Shown: positions 47,929-56,897, numbered from the stretch's first letter. The stretch is 64,000 nt of DNA from Paraflavisolibacter caeni (GCF_025628885.1 NZ_JAOTIF010000009.1:124001-188000); one strand, 5' to 3'. Notes: a model not told the origin generated them from the letters alone. A program made the numbers and translations.

Positions 47929-48993
47929 TTATTCTATCCAGATGACGCCACTACTGTCTTTTTTATATTGAAAATTGTCGCCGGATGCAAGTTCAAGCGA
48001 ATACAATACCTCTTCTAAATCCTCTTCCTTTTGATATACTCCGCTAAAAACAAGGTTTCTCTTATCATCATTTTTAAACCTGATCTCTTCTCCATACCAT
48101 TTCTCCAACAACAAGGCTATATTTCCCAAAGGCATTTTTTTAAATGCCAGTTTGTTGCTTACCCAAGCCGTTTCCAACTGCACAGTGTCCTGCACAAGGG
48201 TCATTTTTCCTTTTACTGGCAACAGAGCAGAAACAGCTTGTTGATCATTTAAGTTTTGAGCTCCGTCACCCTTCTCTCCAATCATAGGAAGAGTAAGTTT
48301 TTCATTGGGACGTAAGAGGATGCTCCTTTTTTCCTTTTCTCCAACGATCACTTCCACAGAACCGTGCACCAGTGCAGCTACAGCACTGTCTTCGTCGGGA
48401 TAAGCCCTTACATTGAAGCCAGTACCCAACACTTTTATTTTAAATGCTTTGGTGTGAACAAAGAAAGGTTTCTCCCTATCTTTCGCCACTTCAAAATAAG
48501 CTTCGCCCTGTAGCTGAACATCCCTTGTCTTACCATCAAACCGTTTGGGATAATCCAAGGTACTACCTGCGTTGAGCCAAACCTTTGAACCATCAGGCAA
48601 CACCAACTCTGAACGTGAACCATTTTGTGTAACCAATTGCTGCTGATATACAATATCCTGTTGATTATTCCTTCCAACAAGCCACCATTTCCAGGCGCCA
48701 ATAAGAGCGAAAATGATACAAGCGGCGGCGGCATAGCTCCTCCAACCTATTTTTCGCACCGGTGTTTCCACTCTCGTTCGATCGAGGATGGATTGCACCA
48801 TGGCCTCAGCCTTTTGGGAAGTGAGGATATCTTCAAAACTGTCTAAACTATTACCGCTTTGCTGAACAAGTTTTGCTAAGTCCTCGTTGTCCTTGGATTC
48901 ATTGATCCATTGCATCAACTCAGCTCTTTCTTCTTCCGAAGCCGTTTTGTTGTAATATCGCTTGAATAGTTCTTCTAACCGGGAAGGAACCAT
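47929..48993 (-). CDS. FecR family anti-sigma factor
   Basis: A 354-residue protein started at the ATG at 48993; the frame extends to a TTG at 49014 but ATG fits better. A cytosolic sigma-binding N terminus (EELFKRYYNKTASEEERAELMQWI) is followed by one membrane helix (about 75-95; YAAAACIIFALIGAWKWW) and a periplasmic FecR domain (RSELVLPDGSKVWLNAGSTLDYPKRF; GEAYFEVAKD). A C-terminal DUF4974/STN-like domain (FKKMPLGNIALLLEKWYGEEIRF) contacts the STN domain of the receptor. It holds the ECF sigma factor until the SusC receptor is loaded. Confidence 0.94.
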   Translation of the reverse strand: MVPSRLEELFKRYYNKTASEEERAELMQWINESKDNEDLAKLVQQSGNSLDSFEDILTSQKAEAMVQSILDRTRVETPVRKIGWRSYAAAACIIFALIGAWKWWLVGRNNQQDIVYQQQLVTQNGSRSELVLPDGSKVWLNAGSTLDYPKRFDGKTRDVQLQGEAYFEVAKDREKPFFVHTKAFKIKVLGTGFNVRAYPDEDSAVAALVHGSVEVIVGEKEKRSILLRPNEKLTLPMIGEKGDGAQNLNDQQAVSALLPVKGKMTLVQDTVQLETAWVSNKLAFKKMPLGNIALLLEKWYGEEIRFKNDDKRNLVFSGVYQKEEDLEEVLYSLELASGDNFQYKKDSSGVIWIE

Positions 48994-49089
48994 AGTATTG
49001 ATTTGTTTATCCAATTATAAACTTCATAACGGATTCAATATATAAGACACAGGGCTCGGCAAAAAAGGGGGAATGATCGTCATTTTTTT

Positions 49090-49668
49090 TTAACGAATAA
49101 AAAAGAAGGAGAGCAAAACCAGTATTACGCGCTGCTTCACGCATTTAGAGATGGCGGCAACGGCAAGCTCCAGGTGTGTTTTAACCGTTTCCTTTGATAT
49201 GCCCAATTGTTCGGCAATCTGGTGGTAGGTAAGCCGTTCGTGACGGTGCAACAGGTACACCTCCTTCTGTCGGCTGGGCAACCGGTCAATAGCTTCATCA
49301 ATCATGGAATAATAAATTATGCTGGGATCAGCTGCCTTTTCTGTCTCTGTATATTCCCTAACCCAGTATTTCCACTGCCTGGACTCCTTAGCCACCTTAC
49401 GCAATGCGTTTATTGCATGGTTGCGGGAAACCACGATCAGATAAGCCTTGAAATTCTCTATTTCTGAAAGACTTTCACGACTCATCCAGATTTTCAAAAA
49501 AACATCTTGCACAATTTCTTCGGTAAGCTCACGTGATTCAGTAATACGGAAAATATGGGTGGAAAGGAAAGGCTGCCAATGTTTAAAGAGCTGACGGAAG
49601 GCGGTCTCATCACCCTTGGCAACCAATACAAGCAATGTAGTTTCGTCGTATAAAAGTGGGTCTGTCAA
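49090..49668 (-). CDS. ECF RNA polymerase sigma-70 factor (FecI-like)
   Basis: A 192-residue sigma factor with region 2 (FRQLFKHWQPFLSTHIFRITESRELTEEIVQDVFLKIWMSR) and region 4 (IDRLPSRQKEVYLLHRHERLTYHQIAEQLGISKETVKTHLELAVAAI). No in-frame ATG exists before region 2: an upstream TGA closes the frame, so a TTG at 49668 or another non-ATG codon must serve as start. The product directs polymerase to the linked SusCD genes. A very hydrophobic C-terminal tail (VILVLLSFFFIR) is typical of Bacteroidota FecI homologues. Confidence 0.93.
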   Translation of the reverse strand: MTDPLLYDETTLLVLVAKGDETAFRQLFKHWQPFLSTHIFRITESRELTEEIVQDVFLKIWMSRESLSEIENFKAYLIVVSRNHAINALRKVAKESRQWKYWVREYTETEKAADPSIIYYSMIDEAIDRLPSRQKEVYLLHRHERLTYHQIAEQLGISKETVKTHLELAVAAISKCVKQRVILVLLSFFFIR

Positions 49669-49995
49669 TTTGAAATCAAAACTGGTTCGGGCCCAAAAGT
49701 AACAAAATGGCAGAAATAAGGAGGGACCTCATTTGTTACTTTAATATTAAGCCCACAACCTTTTTTAATTCGCTCAACATCAATGCCCGCAGCCCGTGGA
49801 TTAACCACTTACATGGAAACTTTTTCCTTCTAAAGCATTTTTTGGAGGGTAATAAAAACGCCCTAAGAACTGTAATTTTGACAGGTAAATATGCTGAGGT
49901 GCGACACTACCGGCCTCACCATAACCCTGGCCGTAGATGCTTTTATAGGGTGTACGAATTCTTACAAGAGCTGTGCGTTCGTGCTACATCCTGGT
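49669..49995. other. Intergenic region without a supported gene
   Basis: About 327 bp between the sigma factor gene and the 3' end of the amidase pseudogene. A 98-codon plus-strand frame is present but has biased, low-complexity translation and no ribosome site. The 16-mer TGTGCGTTCGTGCTAC at 49972-49987 recurs at 63077-63092, at the edge of one of the palindromes. Confidence 0.5.
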
Positions 49996-50765
49996 TCATA
50001 TAATTGATTGGGCAACGTTAAGCACTTCCCAGTCTTTCATTGGTTTTCCTGCAACCTGGAATGCTAATGGCAAACCATTGGAATCTTTTCCATAAGGAAG
50101 GCTTATAGCCGGCAACCCAAAATAATTACAAAAGAAAGTATTGGCAGGACTAATCGCTTGCGGACCTTTTTGTTGAGCTTCTTGAATTGTTGGAACATGG
50201 TCGTTCAATGTTGGTAGTAAAAGCAAATCAGCATGATTGAACAATAATTCATTGGCAGCTTCACGGTCTTTCTGCAGATCTTTCAAATCAAATCTCGCTT
50301 TATCGAAAGGAATTTGCACATCAATCATTTGATAACCTTGGGATTTTATTTTTTCCGTCATTTTTAAAAATGCCCTTCTTATTTCATCATTACCACTAAA
50401 GTTTTGAACTACGCCTATCTTTAAATCATTGATAGGAGTACCTCCATTCTTTTTTTGATTACCCATAAGTACTTCGAGCATAATTTGGGCATCATCGGCA
50501 CTGCGCGTGGTGATGTCTGTAAATCTTTCACAGCCACAGGTATACCATGCAATGCACCTCTCCAATTCCCCTTCTTAATTTCCTTTTCAGCCTCATTTGC
50601 CGCATTCAGTGCATCTTCTTCCAAGATGGTGATGAAAGCATTTAACCGTGGGTTTAATGCTTCAATTTGAGCAAGACAAGCTTTTACAATAGCAACAGGC
50701 GATAATTGTTGAGAACGGATCAGTTCACTTATCGTAGAAATAGTCTGAGTATCTATAGCTTTCAT
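49996..50765 (-). pseudogene. Amidase signature enzyme, internally deleted and frameshifted
   Basis: The 5' part (from 50765) encodes an amidase N terminus up to the catalytic lysine motif LHGIPVAVKDL. It then jumps, in a different frame, to the C-terminal half TRSADDAQIMLEVLMG...FFCNYFGLPAISLPYG...PLAFQVAGKP. The intervening part of about 100 residues, which carries the GSSGG serine and the cis-serine of the Ser-Ser-Lys triad, is missing, with the junction near 50515-50530. The enzyme therefore cannot work. Intact homologues hydrolyse amides such as carboxamides or aryl-acylamides. Its start overlaps the stop of the upstream DUF1579-like gene (ATGA), a leftover operon link. Confidence 0.9.
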
Positions 50766-51208
50766 GATATTTTTTGGTAATCAATATTAAAATCATGTTG
50801 CCATTCTTTTCCATCAGTTGAATTAAACCAGGAACCTTTTATTGTCTTACGGTCAGCACTTAACTTACCCTCAAAACGTTGAAAGAATTTTGGCGCATCT
50901 CTCCATAATCCCAAAGTATCTTTTTCTAAACTCATATTATATATTCTTGAAACTACTCTTTCGTCATAATATAACATTTGATATTGCTTAGTAGTGTCAT
51001 CCTGGCTAATAATAGCCACCGACTTAGGCGGTCCATCACCTTCAACGCTGGAACGCATGATAAGAAACGTCTGCTCTTCAAACCATTCAAACAAGACTGT
51101 GCCTTTCAACTTCATTGATTGGTCAGGCAAAAATGAAGTATTATATACCTCCGTTTCCCATTCACCAATCAAAAAATCTAAGTCTGATAGGAATTTATTT
51201 TTTTTCAT
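50762..51208 (-). CDS. DUF1579-like lipocalin-fold protein
   Basis: A 148-residue cytosolic protein with the pattern LDFLIGEWETEVYNTSFLPDQSMKLKGTVLFEWFEEQTFLIMRSSVEGD...YYDERVVSRIYNMSL...RFEGKLSADRKTIKGSWFNSTDGKEWQHDF, typical of a small beta-barrel family of unknown function. Members often sit with tetracycline-resistance-like or stress genes. The start is well placed. It was formerly translationally coupled to the now broken amidase. The function is unknown. Confidence 0.75.
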   Translation of the reverse strand: MKKNKFLSDLDFLIGEWETEVYNTSFLPDQSMKLKGTVLFEWFEEQTFLIMRSSVEGDGPPKSVAIISQDDTTKQYQMLYYDERVVSRIYNMSLEKDTLGLWRDAPKFFQRFEGKLSADRKTIKGSWFNSTDGKEWQHDFNIDYQKIS

Positions 51209-51309
51209 TTAAGAGGTATTTTTGACACAAGGAAATGCCCTAAACTTCAGCTAAGCTACCACTTCTTAGCCGGTCCAAACATATGCAGAGCTCATTAAAC
51301 GAATGAAAA

Positions 51310-52458
51310 ATGAATTCATTGAGTAATCCCAAAGTAACTGTTATAGGTGCCGGCGCTTTCGGTGGCTGGATAGCACTCCACCTTTTAAGAAGCGGCGTAA
51401 AAGTTACGCTACTCGATGCCTGGGGCCCCGGAAATTCAAGAGCAAGTTCTGGAGGTGACACCCGTGTAATCCGGGGAGCTTATGCCGGTGACCAGGACTA
51501 TATTGAATGGGTTGCAAGATCATTTACTCTTTGGAAAGAGGCAGAGCAACAATGGCAGACCAAAATTTACCAACGCACTGGTGCCCTTTGGATGCACTCT
51601 GTTGATGATCAGCATGCACAACTTTCGATAGACCCATTGCACAAACATGGACTGGAGATCCAACATTGGTCAACGGCAGATGCAGCTAAACGATTTCCTT
51701 TGTTAAATTTTGAAAGAATTCAAAGTGTTTATTTTGAACCCGAAGCGGGCTATTTATTGGCAAGACGTTCTTGTTCATTAGTACTGGAAAGTTTTGTGCG
51801 GGAAGGCGGCAATTATCAGCAGACATTCATCAGGCCAGGACAAATCGTAAATGGCACGATGAAAGAAGTAAAAGCAGAAGAGGGTACAACAATAAAATCT
51901 GATCTTTTTGTATTTGCATGCGGACCTTGGCTGGGGAGACTATTTCCGGATGTTATCGGGAGTCTGATTACGCCAACACGCCAGGAAGTTTATTTTTTTG
52001 GCACGCCACAAGGAGACCGGCGCTTCAATGAGGAGCACATGCCGGTATGGCTTGTTTTTGGCAAAAGATTTATCTATGGAATACCGGGCAATGATTATAG
52101 GGGTTTCAAAGTAGCTGATGATACCCGTGGAGAACCTTTTGATCCAACAGACGACAACCGGATGCCAACCCAATCATTGATAAACATAGTACGTGATGAA
52201 CTTCGTATCTACATGCCTGCACTTGCAGATGCACCACTATTAGAAGCCCGTGTTTGCCAATACGAACAAACACCGGATAGCGATTTAATCATAGACCGGC
52301 ACCCGGGAGCTACAAATGTGTGGATCGTCGGCGGTGGATCTGGTCATGGATTTAAATTTGGCCCCGCTCTTGGTGAATATGTTGCACAAATGATACTCGA
52401 ACAGCAACAGGCAAAAGAGAGATTTTATCTCAATAGAAATAGCCTCATGAATCGATAA
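51310..52458 (+). CDS. FAD-dependent oxidoreductase (sarcosine oxidase/DAO type)
   Basis: A 382-residue flavoenzyme with an N-terminal Rossmann dinucleotide site (VTVIGAGAFGGWIALHLLRSGVKVTLLD) followed by SRASSGGDTRVIRG, characteristic of the DAO superfamily. The C-terminal GGSGHGFKFGPALGEYVAQMI closes the FAD pocket as in monomeric sarcosine oxidase and N-methyl-tryptophan oxidase. It would oxidise a secondary or primary amine of a small amino acid with release of hydrogen peroxide. It is separated by 101 bp from the divergent DUF1579-like gene. The precise substrate is not readable. Confidence 0.88.
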   Translation: MNSLSNPKVTVIGAGAFGGWIALHLLRSGVKVTLLDAWGPGNSRASSGGDTRVIRGAYAGDQDYIEWVARSFTLWKEAEQQWQTKIYQRTGALWMHSVDDQHAQLSIDPLHKHGLEIQHWSTADAAKRFPLLNFERIQSVYFEPEAGYLLARRSCSLVLESFVREGGNYQQTFIRPGQIVNGTMKEVKAEEGTTIKSDLFVFACGPWLGRLFPDVIGSLITPTRQEVYFFGTPQGDRRFNEEHMPVWLVFGKRFIYGIPGNDYRGFKVADDTRGEPFDPTDDNRMPTQSLINIVRDELRIYMPALADAPLLEARVCQYEQTPDSDLIIDRHPGATNVWIVGGGSGHGFKFGPALGEYVAQMILEQQQAKERFYLNRNSLMNR

Positions 52459-52493
52459 GACTCTTATAAATTGAAACACAATTCTATGAAAAT

Positions 52494-53069
52494 TTAAACC
52501 CTTAGCGAGCCTCTGAACGCCCTTGCTGCATAGTAAGATTCTGCACCATTGTGATACACCCAGACTTGGTCGTAGCGACGATCACAAAAGAGGGCGCCGC
52601 CGAGTTTTCTAATACCAGAAGGTGTTTGCACCCAGCTGGATGTTTTCGTATCGAAATTTCCAAGTTGCTGCAACGCTCGATATTGTTCTTCCGTTAACAG
52701 CTCAATGCCCATGGCAGCTGCCATATCAATAGCGTTATTTCCCGGTTTATGTTCTTTCCTTGCCTCCAGCGCTTCACGGTCGTAACAAACACTTCTGCGG
52801 CCTTTAGGACTTTCCGCTGAACAATCATAAAAAATATATTCGCCTGTCTTTTCATCATAACCAACCACATCCGGTTCACCGCCAGTTTTTTCCATTTCGT
52901 TGAGCGACCATAGTTTATCACTATGAGCTTCCAGCTTTGCTTGTACTTTAGCCCATTCAAGACCTTTATGGCGGCTCATGTTTTTCTCAAAACGGGCTTT
53001 CAATACACTGAGTAGTTCTTCACGTTGTTCTAGAGACAACTCCTTGTTATTGTTTTTATTCTTACTCAT
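52494..53069 (-). CDS. DUF4256 domain protein
   Basis: A 191-residue cytosolic protein of the DUF4256 family: LEQREELLSVLKARFEKNMSRHKGLEWAKVQAKLEAH, NEMEKTGGEPDVVGYDEKTGEYIFYDCSAESPKGRRSVCYDREALEARKEHKP and the C-terminal ALFCDRRYDQVWVYHNGAESYYAARAFRG. The function of the family is unknown. It is next to and downstream of an AHSA1-type gene (4-bp gap), and the two are probably co-transcribed. Confidence 0.88.
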   Translation of the reverse strand: MSKNKNNNKELSLEQREELLSVLKARFEKNMSRHKGLEWAKVQAKLEAHSDKLWSLNEMEKTGGEPDVVGYDEKTGEYIFYDCSAESPKGRRSVCYDREALEARKEHKPGNNAIDMAAAMGIELLTEEQYRALQQLGNFDTKTSSWVQTPSGIRKLGGALFCDRRYDQVWVYHNGAESYYAARAFRGSLRV

Positions 53070-53073
53070 ACTT

Positions 53074-53547
53074 TTATATGACCTCTGTTGAATTGTGATG
53101 TGTCATCCGCAATTTAGAAAGATATAATTGAAGTCTTTCAAGGTTTTGTTTTTGTCCCTCGTCGGCTTTGTGTGATTTGACTATGATCTCATGCATTTCT
53201 ACTGTATCGAATAGCATAGTCCAGTCTACTTGAGTTTCTTCGCCTTTAGACTCAAAAAGAATGGTAGCAATGAAATGCGGATTAAAGTGTTCAAAAACGA
53301 TTTTTTGAAGCGGAATAATTTCCTTGAAAATACTCCGGTTAGGATAGTTGGTTCCATCTGGTCCGTGCATGGTGAATTTCCATTCTCCTCCTTCTTGAAA
53401 GTCCATTTTGAGAATCGTATTGGTAAACCCGTTAGGTCCCCACCAGTGTACAATGTGCTCGGGATTAGTCCAGGCTTCCCACATTAGGTCGATGGGAGAA
53501 TGAAACGTTCTGGTAATGCGCATTTCCCTGTTTTCTGTTGCTTCCAT
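53074..53547 (-). CDS. SRPBCC/AHSA1 family protein
   Basis: A 157-residue START-like protein: EMRITRTFHSPIDLMWEAWTNPEHIVHWWGPNGF, FTMHGPDGTNYPN and the terminal helix HKADEGQKQNLERLQLYLSKL. This is the activator-of-Hsp90-ATPase-1-like fold, a hydrophobic-pocket binding protein. Its role is unknown; such genes are often linked to ArsR-type regulators, but none is here. It precedes the DUF4256 gene in a two-gene unit. Confidence 0.92.
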   Translation of the reverse strand: MEATENREMRITRTFHSPIDLMWEAWTNPEHIVHWWGPNGFTNTILKMDFQEGGEWKFTMHGPDGTNYPNRSIFKEIIPLQKIVFEHFNPHFIATILFESKGEETQVDWTMLFDTVEMHEIIVKSHKADEGQKQNLERLQLYLSKLRMTHHNSTEVI

Positions 53548-53650
53548 CGCTTTATTGTTTATTTCCTCATCGAATGTACAAATCCCATGTTAATTACCTT
53601 TCAATTTTATTCAGTACCTTACTTCGTATTGATCCCTACAAAAAGCCTCA

Positions 53651-54136
53651 ATGAACAGTAGACTCATAAAAATACTGTTTACTTGTACAGTAGGTTTGTA
53701 CATGGCGCTTGTCTGTCTGAATAATGTCACCGACTACCGTTCCAATTTTACCTTTGTTAGCATGGTCGCGAAGATGGAAGACACTTTTTCTGTAGAAAGG
53801 AATGGATGGCGATCTGTTCACAACGTGTTTTTCCACCACTTGTTTTTTATTGTGATTATTCTCTGGGAAGCTGTTATTACAACCTGCCTGCTGGTTGGAA
53901 CCAAAAACATGATTCGTAAGTACCGCACAACAGCAACCGAATTCAAAAAGGCAAAATCTGTTGCCATGTATGGATTTGCGTTGGGTGTTCTGTTGTGGTT
54001 TATGGTGTTTATCACCATTGGAGGAGAATGGTTTTTGATGTGGCAGTCAAAGAACTGGAACGTTCAGAACACTGCCTTTTTTCTGACTGCTTGTTTTCTG
54101 CTTTTCTTGTTGTACCTCAATCAGGACGATAAATAA
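53651..54136 (+). CDS. DUF2165 family small integral membrane protein
   Basis: A 161-residue membrane protein with four hydrophobic segments: an N-terminal KILFTCTVGLYMALVCLNNVTDYRSN, then HHLFFIVIILWEAVITTCLLVG, YGFALGVLLWFMVFITIGGEWFLMWQSKNWN and the terminal helix. These motifs match DUF2165 predicted small integral membrane proteins. The function is not known. A 20-bp bidirectional terminator separates it from the convergent permease gene. Confidence 0.87.
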   Translation: MNSRLIKILFTCTVGLYMALVCLNNVTDYRSNFTFVSMVAKMEDTFSVERNGWRSVHNVFFHHLFFIVIILWEAVITTCLLVGTKNMIRKYRTTATEFKKAKSVAMYGFALGVLLWFMVFITIGGEWFLMWQSKNWNVQNTAFFLTACFLLFLLYLNQDDK

Positions 54137-54141
54137 ATACC

Positions 54142-54186
54142 ACAAATTAAAAGGGCTGACCTTTTGGGTCAGCCCTTTTAATTTGT
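54142..54186. terminator. Bidirectional terminator (20-bp perfect stem)
   Basis: ACAAATTAAAAGGGCTGACC at 54142-54161 pairs perfectly with 54167-54186 around a 5-nt loop (TTTTG). The A- and T-rich ends provide U-tracts on both strands. It lies between the convergent DUF2165 and purine permease genes. Confidence 0.95.
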
Positions 54187-54201
54187 ATGATGCATAAATC
54201 C

Positions 54202-55572
54202 TTAACCTTCGGATAGGAAAACATAACGAATAGCAACCAATACAAACAACACATACATCATCCAATGTACTCTCTTATAATTCCCTGTCAAAACCTTCAA
54301 AAGTGTATAAAAAATAATGCCTGCAGCAACTCCATTGGCAATACTGTAAGTAAAGGGCATCATGATGATACACATGAAAGCCGGCAAACCTTCGGTAAAA
54401 TCATTGAAGTTGATTTCACTGATAGAAGAAACCATAAGCAACCCAACAATGATCAGCGCCGGAGCCGTAGCCGCATTGGGTATCAAGGTAGCAATAGGAG
54501 CCAAAATAAGAGCCAGCAAAAATAAGATCCCGGTAGTAACCGCTGTTAAACCTGTACGTCCTCCTTCGCCAATACCTGCGGCACTTTCAACATAAGCTGT
54601 TACGGTACTGGTACCCATCAAAGCGCCAAACGACACACCCAAAGCATCAACCAGCATGGCTTTTCCTATTTTCGGCGATTTCCCGTCTTTATCGATCAAT
54701 CCGGCTTTGTTTGCAGTGCCTACCAGTGTTCCAAATGTGTCAAACAGTTCAACAAAGGTGAAAGTAAACACCACGGTCCAGATGCCCATTTTTAAAGCTC
54801 CTTTGATGTCAAGCGCAAAAACAGCCAGGTTTGAAAAATCAGGAAGCTGAAAAGGAGAAAAGCCCTCTGCTATTTGAGTTACACCCATCGGGATACCAAT
54901 AAGGGTTGTCGCAACGATTCCAATCAGCAATGAGCCTTTTACACGCAAAGACATTAATGCTGCCGTAATGGCTAGCCCTATCAGGGTCAGCAGCATACTT
55001 GGATTTTTAAAGCTGCCTAATCCAATGTTCCATTCAAAAAACATCAACCCGGCTTTGCCATTGTTGGCCTGTAATTTTTCGAGCGTTGGCGGAATTACAT
55101 TGGCGGAGGCTACCATAATTTCCGATAATTTCAATCCTATTATGGTAATAAAAAGGCCTATTCCGACCGTTATAGCCACTTTTAATGAATTAGGCACTGC
55201 TACTACTAGTATCTGGCGCACTTTTGTCACTGTCAGCAATAGGAAAATCATTCCGGAAATAAATACTGCACCCAAGGCTACCTGCCAGGGCATGCCTACA
55301 CCGGCCAGTGCAACGGTGGCAAATAATGCATTCAATCCCATGCCTGGGGCCAGCGCAATGGGGAAATTGGCCACTAGTCCCATGGCTATAGTTACAAAGC
55401 CTGCGGAAATGGCTGTTGCAAAAAACACGGCGTTTTTATCCATTCCTGTAGCCGAAAGGATATTCGGATTCAGGAAAAGGATGTAGGCCATGGTCATAAA
55501 GGTGGTAATACCTGCAATAATCTCTGTTTTTACAGTGGTCTTATTCTGTGCTAGTTTGAAAAAATTCTTCAT
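54202..55572 (-). CDS. NCS2 family purine permease (AzgA-like)
   Basis: A 456-residue inner-membrane transporter with about 14 helices. Motifs: TEIIAGITTFMTMAYILFLNPNILSATGMDKNAVFFATAISAG, ANFPIALAPGMGLNALF and the later FVELFDTFGTLVGTANKAGLIDKDGK and GTSTVTAYVESAAGIGEGGRTGLTAV. These identify the AzgA/PbuG branch of nucleobase:cation symporters, which take up adenine, guanine or hypoxanthine. It follows a DUF5020 outer-membrane protein gene by 28 bp, so the pair probably brings purines across both membranes. Confidence 0.92.
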   Translation of the reverse strand: MKNFFKLAQNKTTVKTEIIAGITTFMTMAYILFLNPNILSATGMDKNAVFFATAISAGFVTIAMGLVANFPIALAPGMGLNALFATVALAGVGMPWQVALGAVFISGMIFLLLTVTKVRQILVVAVPNSLKVAITVGIGLFITIIGLKLSEIMVASANVIPPTLEKLQANNGKAGLMFFEWNIGLGSFKNPSMLLTLIGLAITAALMSLRVKGSLLIGIVATTLIGIPMGVTQIAEGFSPFQLPDFSNLAVFALDIKGALKMGIWTVVFTFTFVELFDTFGTLVGTANKAGLIDKDGKSPKIGKAMLVDALGVSFGALMGTSTVTAYVESAAGIGEGGRTGLTAVTTGILFLLALILAPIATLIPNAATAPALIIVGLLMVSSISEINFNDFTEGLPAFMCIIMMPFTYSIANGVAAGIIFYTLLKVLTGNYKRVHWMMYVLFVLVAIRYVFLSEG

Positions 55573-55600
55573 TGGACGGGAGTTAAATTGGTTTTGATAA

Positions 55601-56299
55601 TTAAAAAGTCCACTTTGCCGCTACAGTAGGGTTTGCCATAAATCCTTGATTGCCTGCAAAATTCGAACTTATTTCCACTTCACCGCCAAAAGAGAAGTGT
55701 GGGGTGGCATTATACCAACATTGTGGTTCTGTAAGGAAAACATATTTCGTTTCATGCTGATCGCCCTGCTTGTCCCAAACAACGTTGTTCTCACGCCAGA
55801 AATCAGCAAAGCCAACCAGGGACAGTTTCTTGTTGAAAAAATGCAAGCCCCATACGCCGGTCAGCTGAAAGGCCGCATCATTCTTATCCTTAATATACTT
55901 GTAGTTAGCCTGCATAGTAAATACCCGTGTAAAAGAGGCATTATTCCAGGTATATTGCATCCCGGCGAGATAAGAGCTTGGTATGGAAACGGTCAGATCT
56001 TTACTCAAGCGGGTAAAGCCACCGTTATATTCCACCCGTGGTTCAAAATTTGAGTTTTTGAAGATTTTAAAACTCCTGGCTATTTCCCAATAGCCCAGTG
56101 TCACGCCATCAAGGTCGTGGCTGCCATAATCCATGTCAACGAAAAAGAATGTGGATCCTAATTTGTCGGGCTTAAACATTTCGACCGTACTGGTCAGGTA
56201 CTTTCTTCCTTTACCAAAATCATAATGCAGTTGAACATTTTGTGCAAACGAGCTGAAAGCCAAAAAAGAAGCTATTAAAAGCAATGTAGATTTTCTCAT
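55601..56299 (-). CDS. DUF5020 family Tsx-like outer-membrane channel
   Basis: A 232-residue protein starting at the ATG at 56299 with a signal peptide (LLLIASFLAFSSFAQ). The rest is alternating beta-strands (NVQLHYDFGKGRKYLTSTVEMF; FFVDMDYGSHDLDGVTLGYWEIARSF; PTVAAKWTF at the end), a small outer-membrane barrel of the DUF5020 group related to nucleoside-specific Tsx channels. Its neighbour is a purine permease, so it most likely admits nucleosides or purines. Confidence 0.8.
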   Translation of the reverse strand: MRKSTLLLIASFLAFSSFAQNVQLHYDFGKGRKYLTSTVEMFKPDKLGSTFFFVDMDYGSHDLDGVTLGYWEIARSFKIFKNSNFEPRVEYNGGFTRLSKDLTVSIPSSYLAGMQYTWNNASFTRVFTMQANYKYIKDKNDAAFQLTGVWGLHFFNKKLSLVGFADFWRENNVVWDKQGDQHETKYVFLTEPQCWYNATPHFSFGGEVEISSNFAGNQGFMANPTVAAKWTF

Positions 56300-56422
56300 G
56301 TATATCGAATTAAAAGTGAAAACGCGCGGGGTACTATTGGCTAAGGTTGGCTCGCTCCCTTGCACTACTCAACTTGTGAAGTACGAAGAAAAAGGAAAGG
56401 TGATTTGACGCTAAGTCAATGC

Positions 56423-56461
56423 TGTATTTGGCCAAGGGGGCCATACAAGTGCGCAAAGGTA
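56423..56461 (-). promoter_or_regulatory. Candidate promoter and 5' hairpin for the purine uptake pair
   Basis: On the minus strand TACCTTTG (complement of 56454-56461) fits the Bacteroidota -7 box TAnnTTTG, though I see no good -33 box. Directly after it lies a hairpin (TGTAT at 56443-56447 with 56423-56427 and GGCC with GGCC, loop of 5 nt). This would put a stem-loop at the very 5' end of a leader of about 150 nt. I tested it by eye for a purine riboswitch and did not find the conserved core. Confidence 0.4.
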
Positions 56462-56897
56462 ATTGAATGACAAATATTATCTTATAACATTACCTTAAAA
56501 TAATATTAATGCACATCATGCCAACAAGGATATTCGTTCATTTCCAGACACTCTTGTCTTCAATAATTGGGCTCTATCCCTACCTGTTTTACTACAAACC
56601 TAATTGAAGCTGGTATTAACTGAATTTTGTGTTAATGAATACAACCGACATAAACGTTCGATTTTATTGTAAAGGCTTTTTGTCTTTCAGCCTTATTGTA
56701 GCAAGTGCACAGCCTGTCTCTAAAACAATATAAAAGGGAACAGTTTCTTCTCCTACTCCCTCTCTCTTTTCAAGGCCCCTGTTGTCAGTTTCAATATTTG
56801 TACGAAAAACCTTATCCCCGTTTTCTCTTGCTTTCGAATAATTATCAATTAAAGAAGAAATCTCTTTTCTCTGTTTGTCATTTGGTATTGTAACTGC
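56462..56897. other. Intergenic region
   Basis: About 435 bp between the DUF5020 gene promoter and the DUF2911 gene. It is AT-rich. One 62-codon plus-strand frame is present but not convincing, and I see no repeat or RNA signature. Confidence 0.5.

Noticed and set aside
49707-50003. 98-codon plus-strand frame in the gap before the amidase
   Set aside because: No ribosome binding site, no recognisable motif and it runs into the amidase pseudogene; treated as non-coding.
54968-55486. 172-codon frame opposite the purine permease
   Set aside because: Antisense to a clear transporter; its hydrophobic pattern is a mirror of the real gene.
56300-56460. Purine riboswitch in the leader of the DUF5020/AzgA pair
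   Set aside because: Expected from context, but the conserved junction and loop sequences of the purine aptamer are not present.
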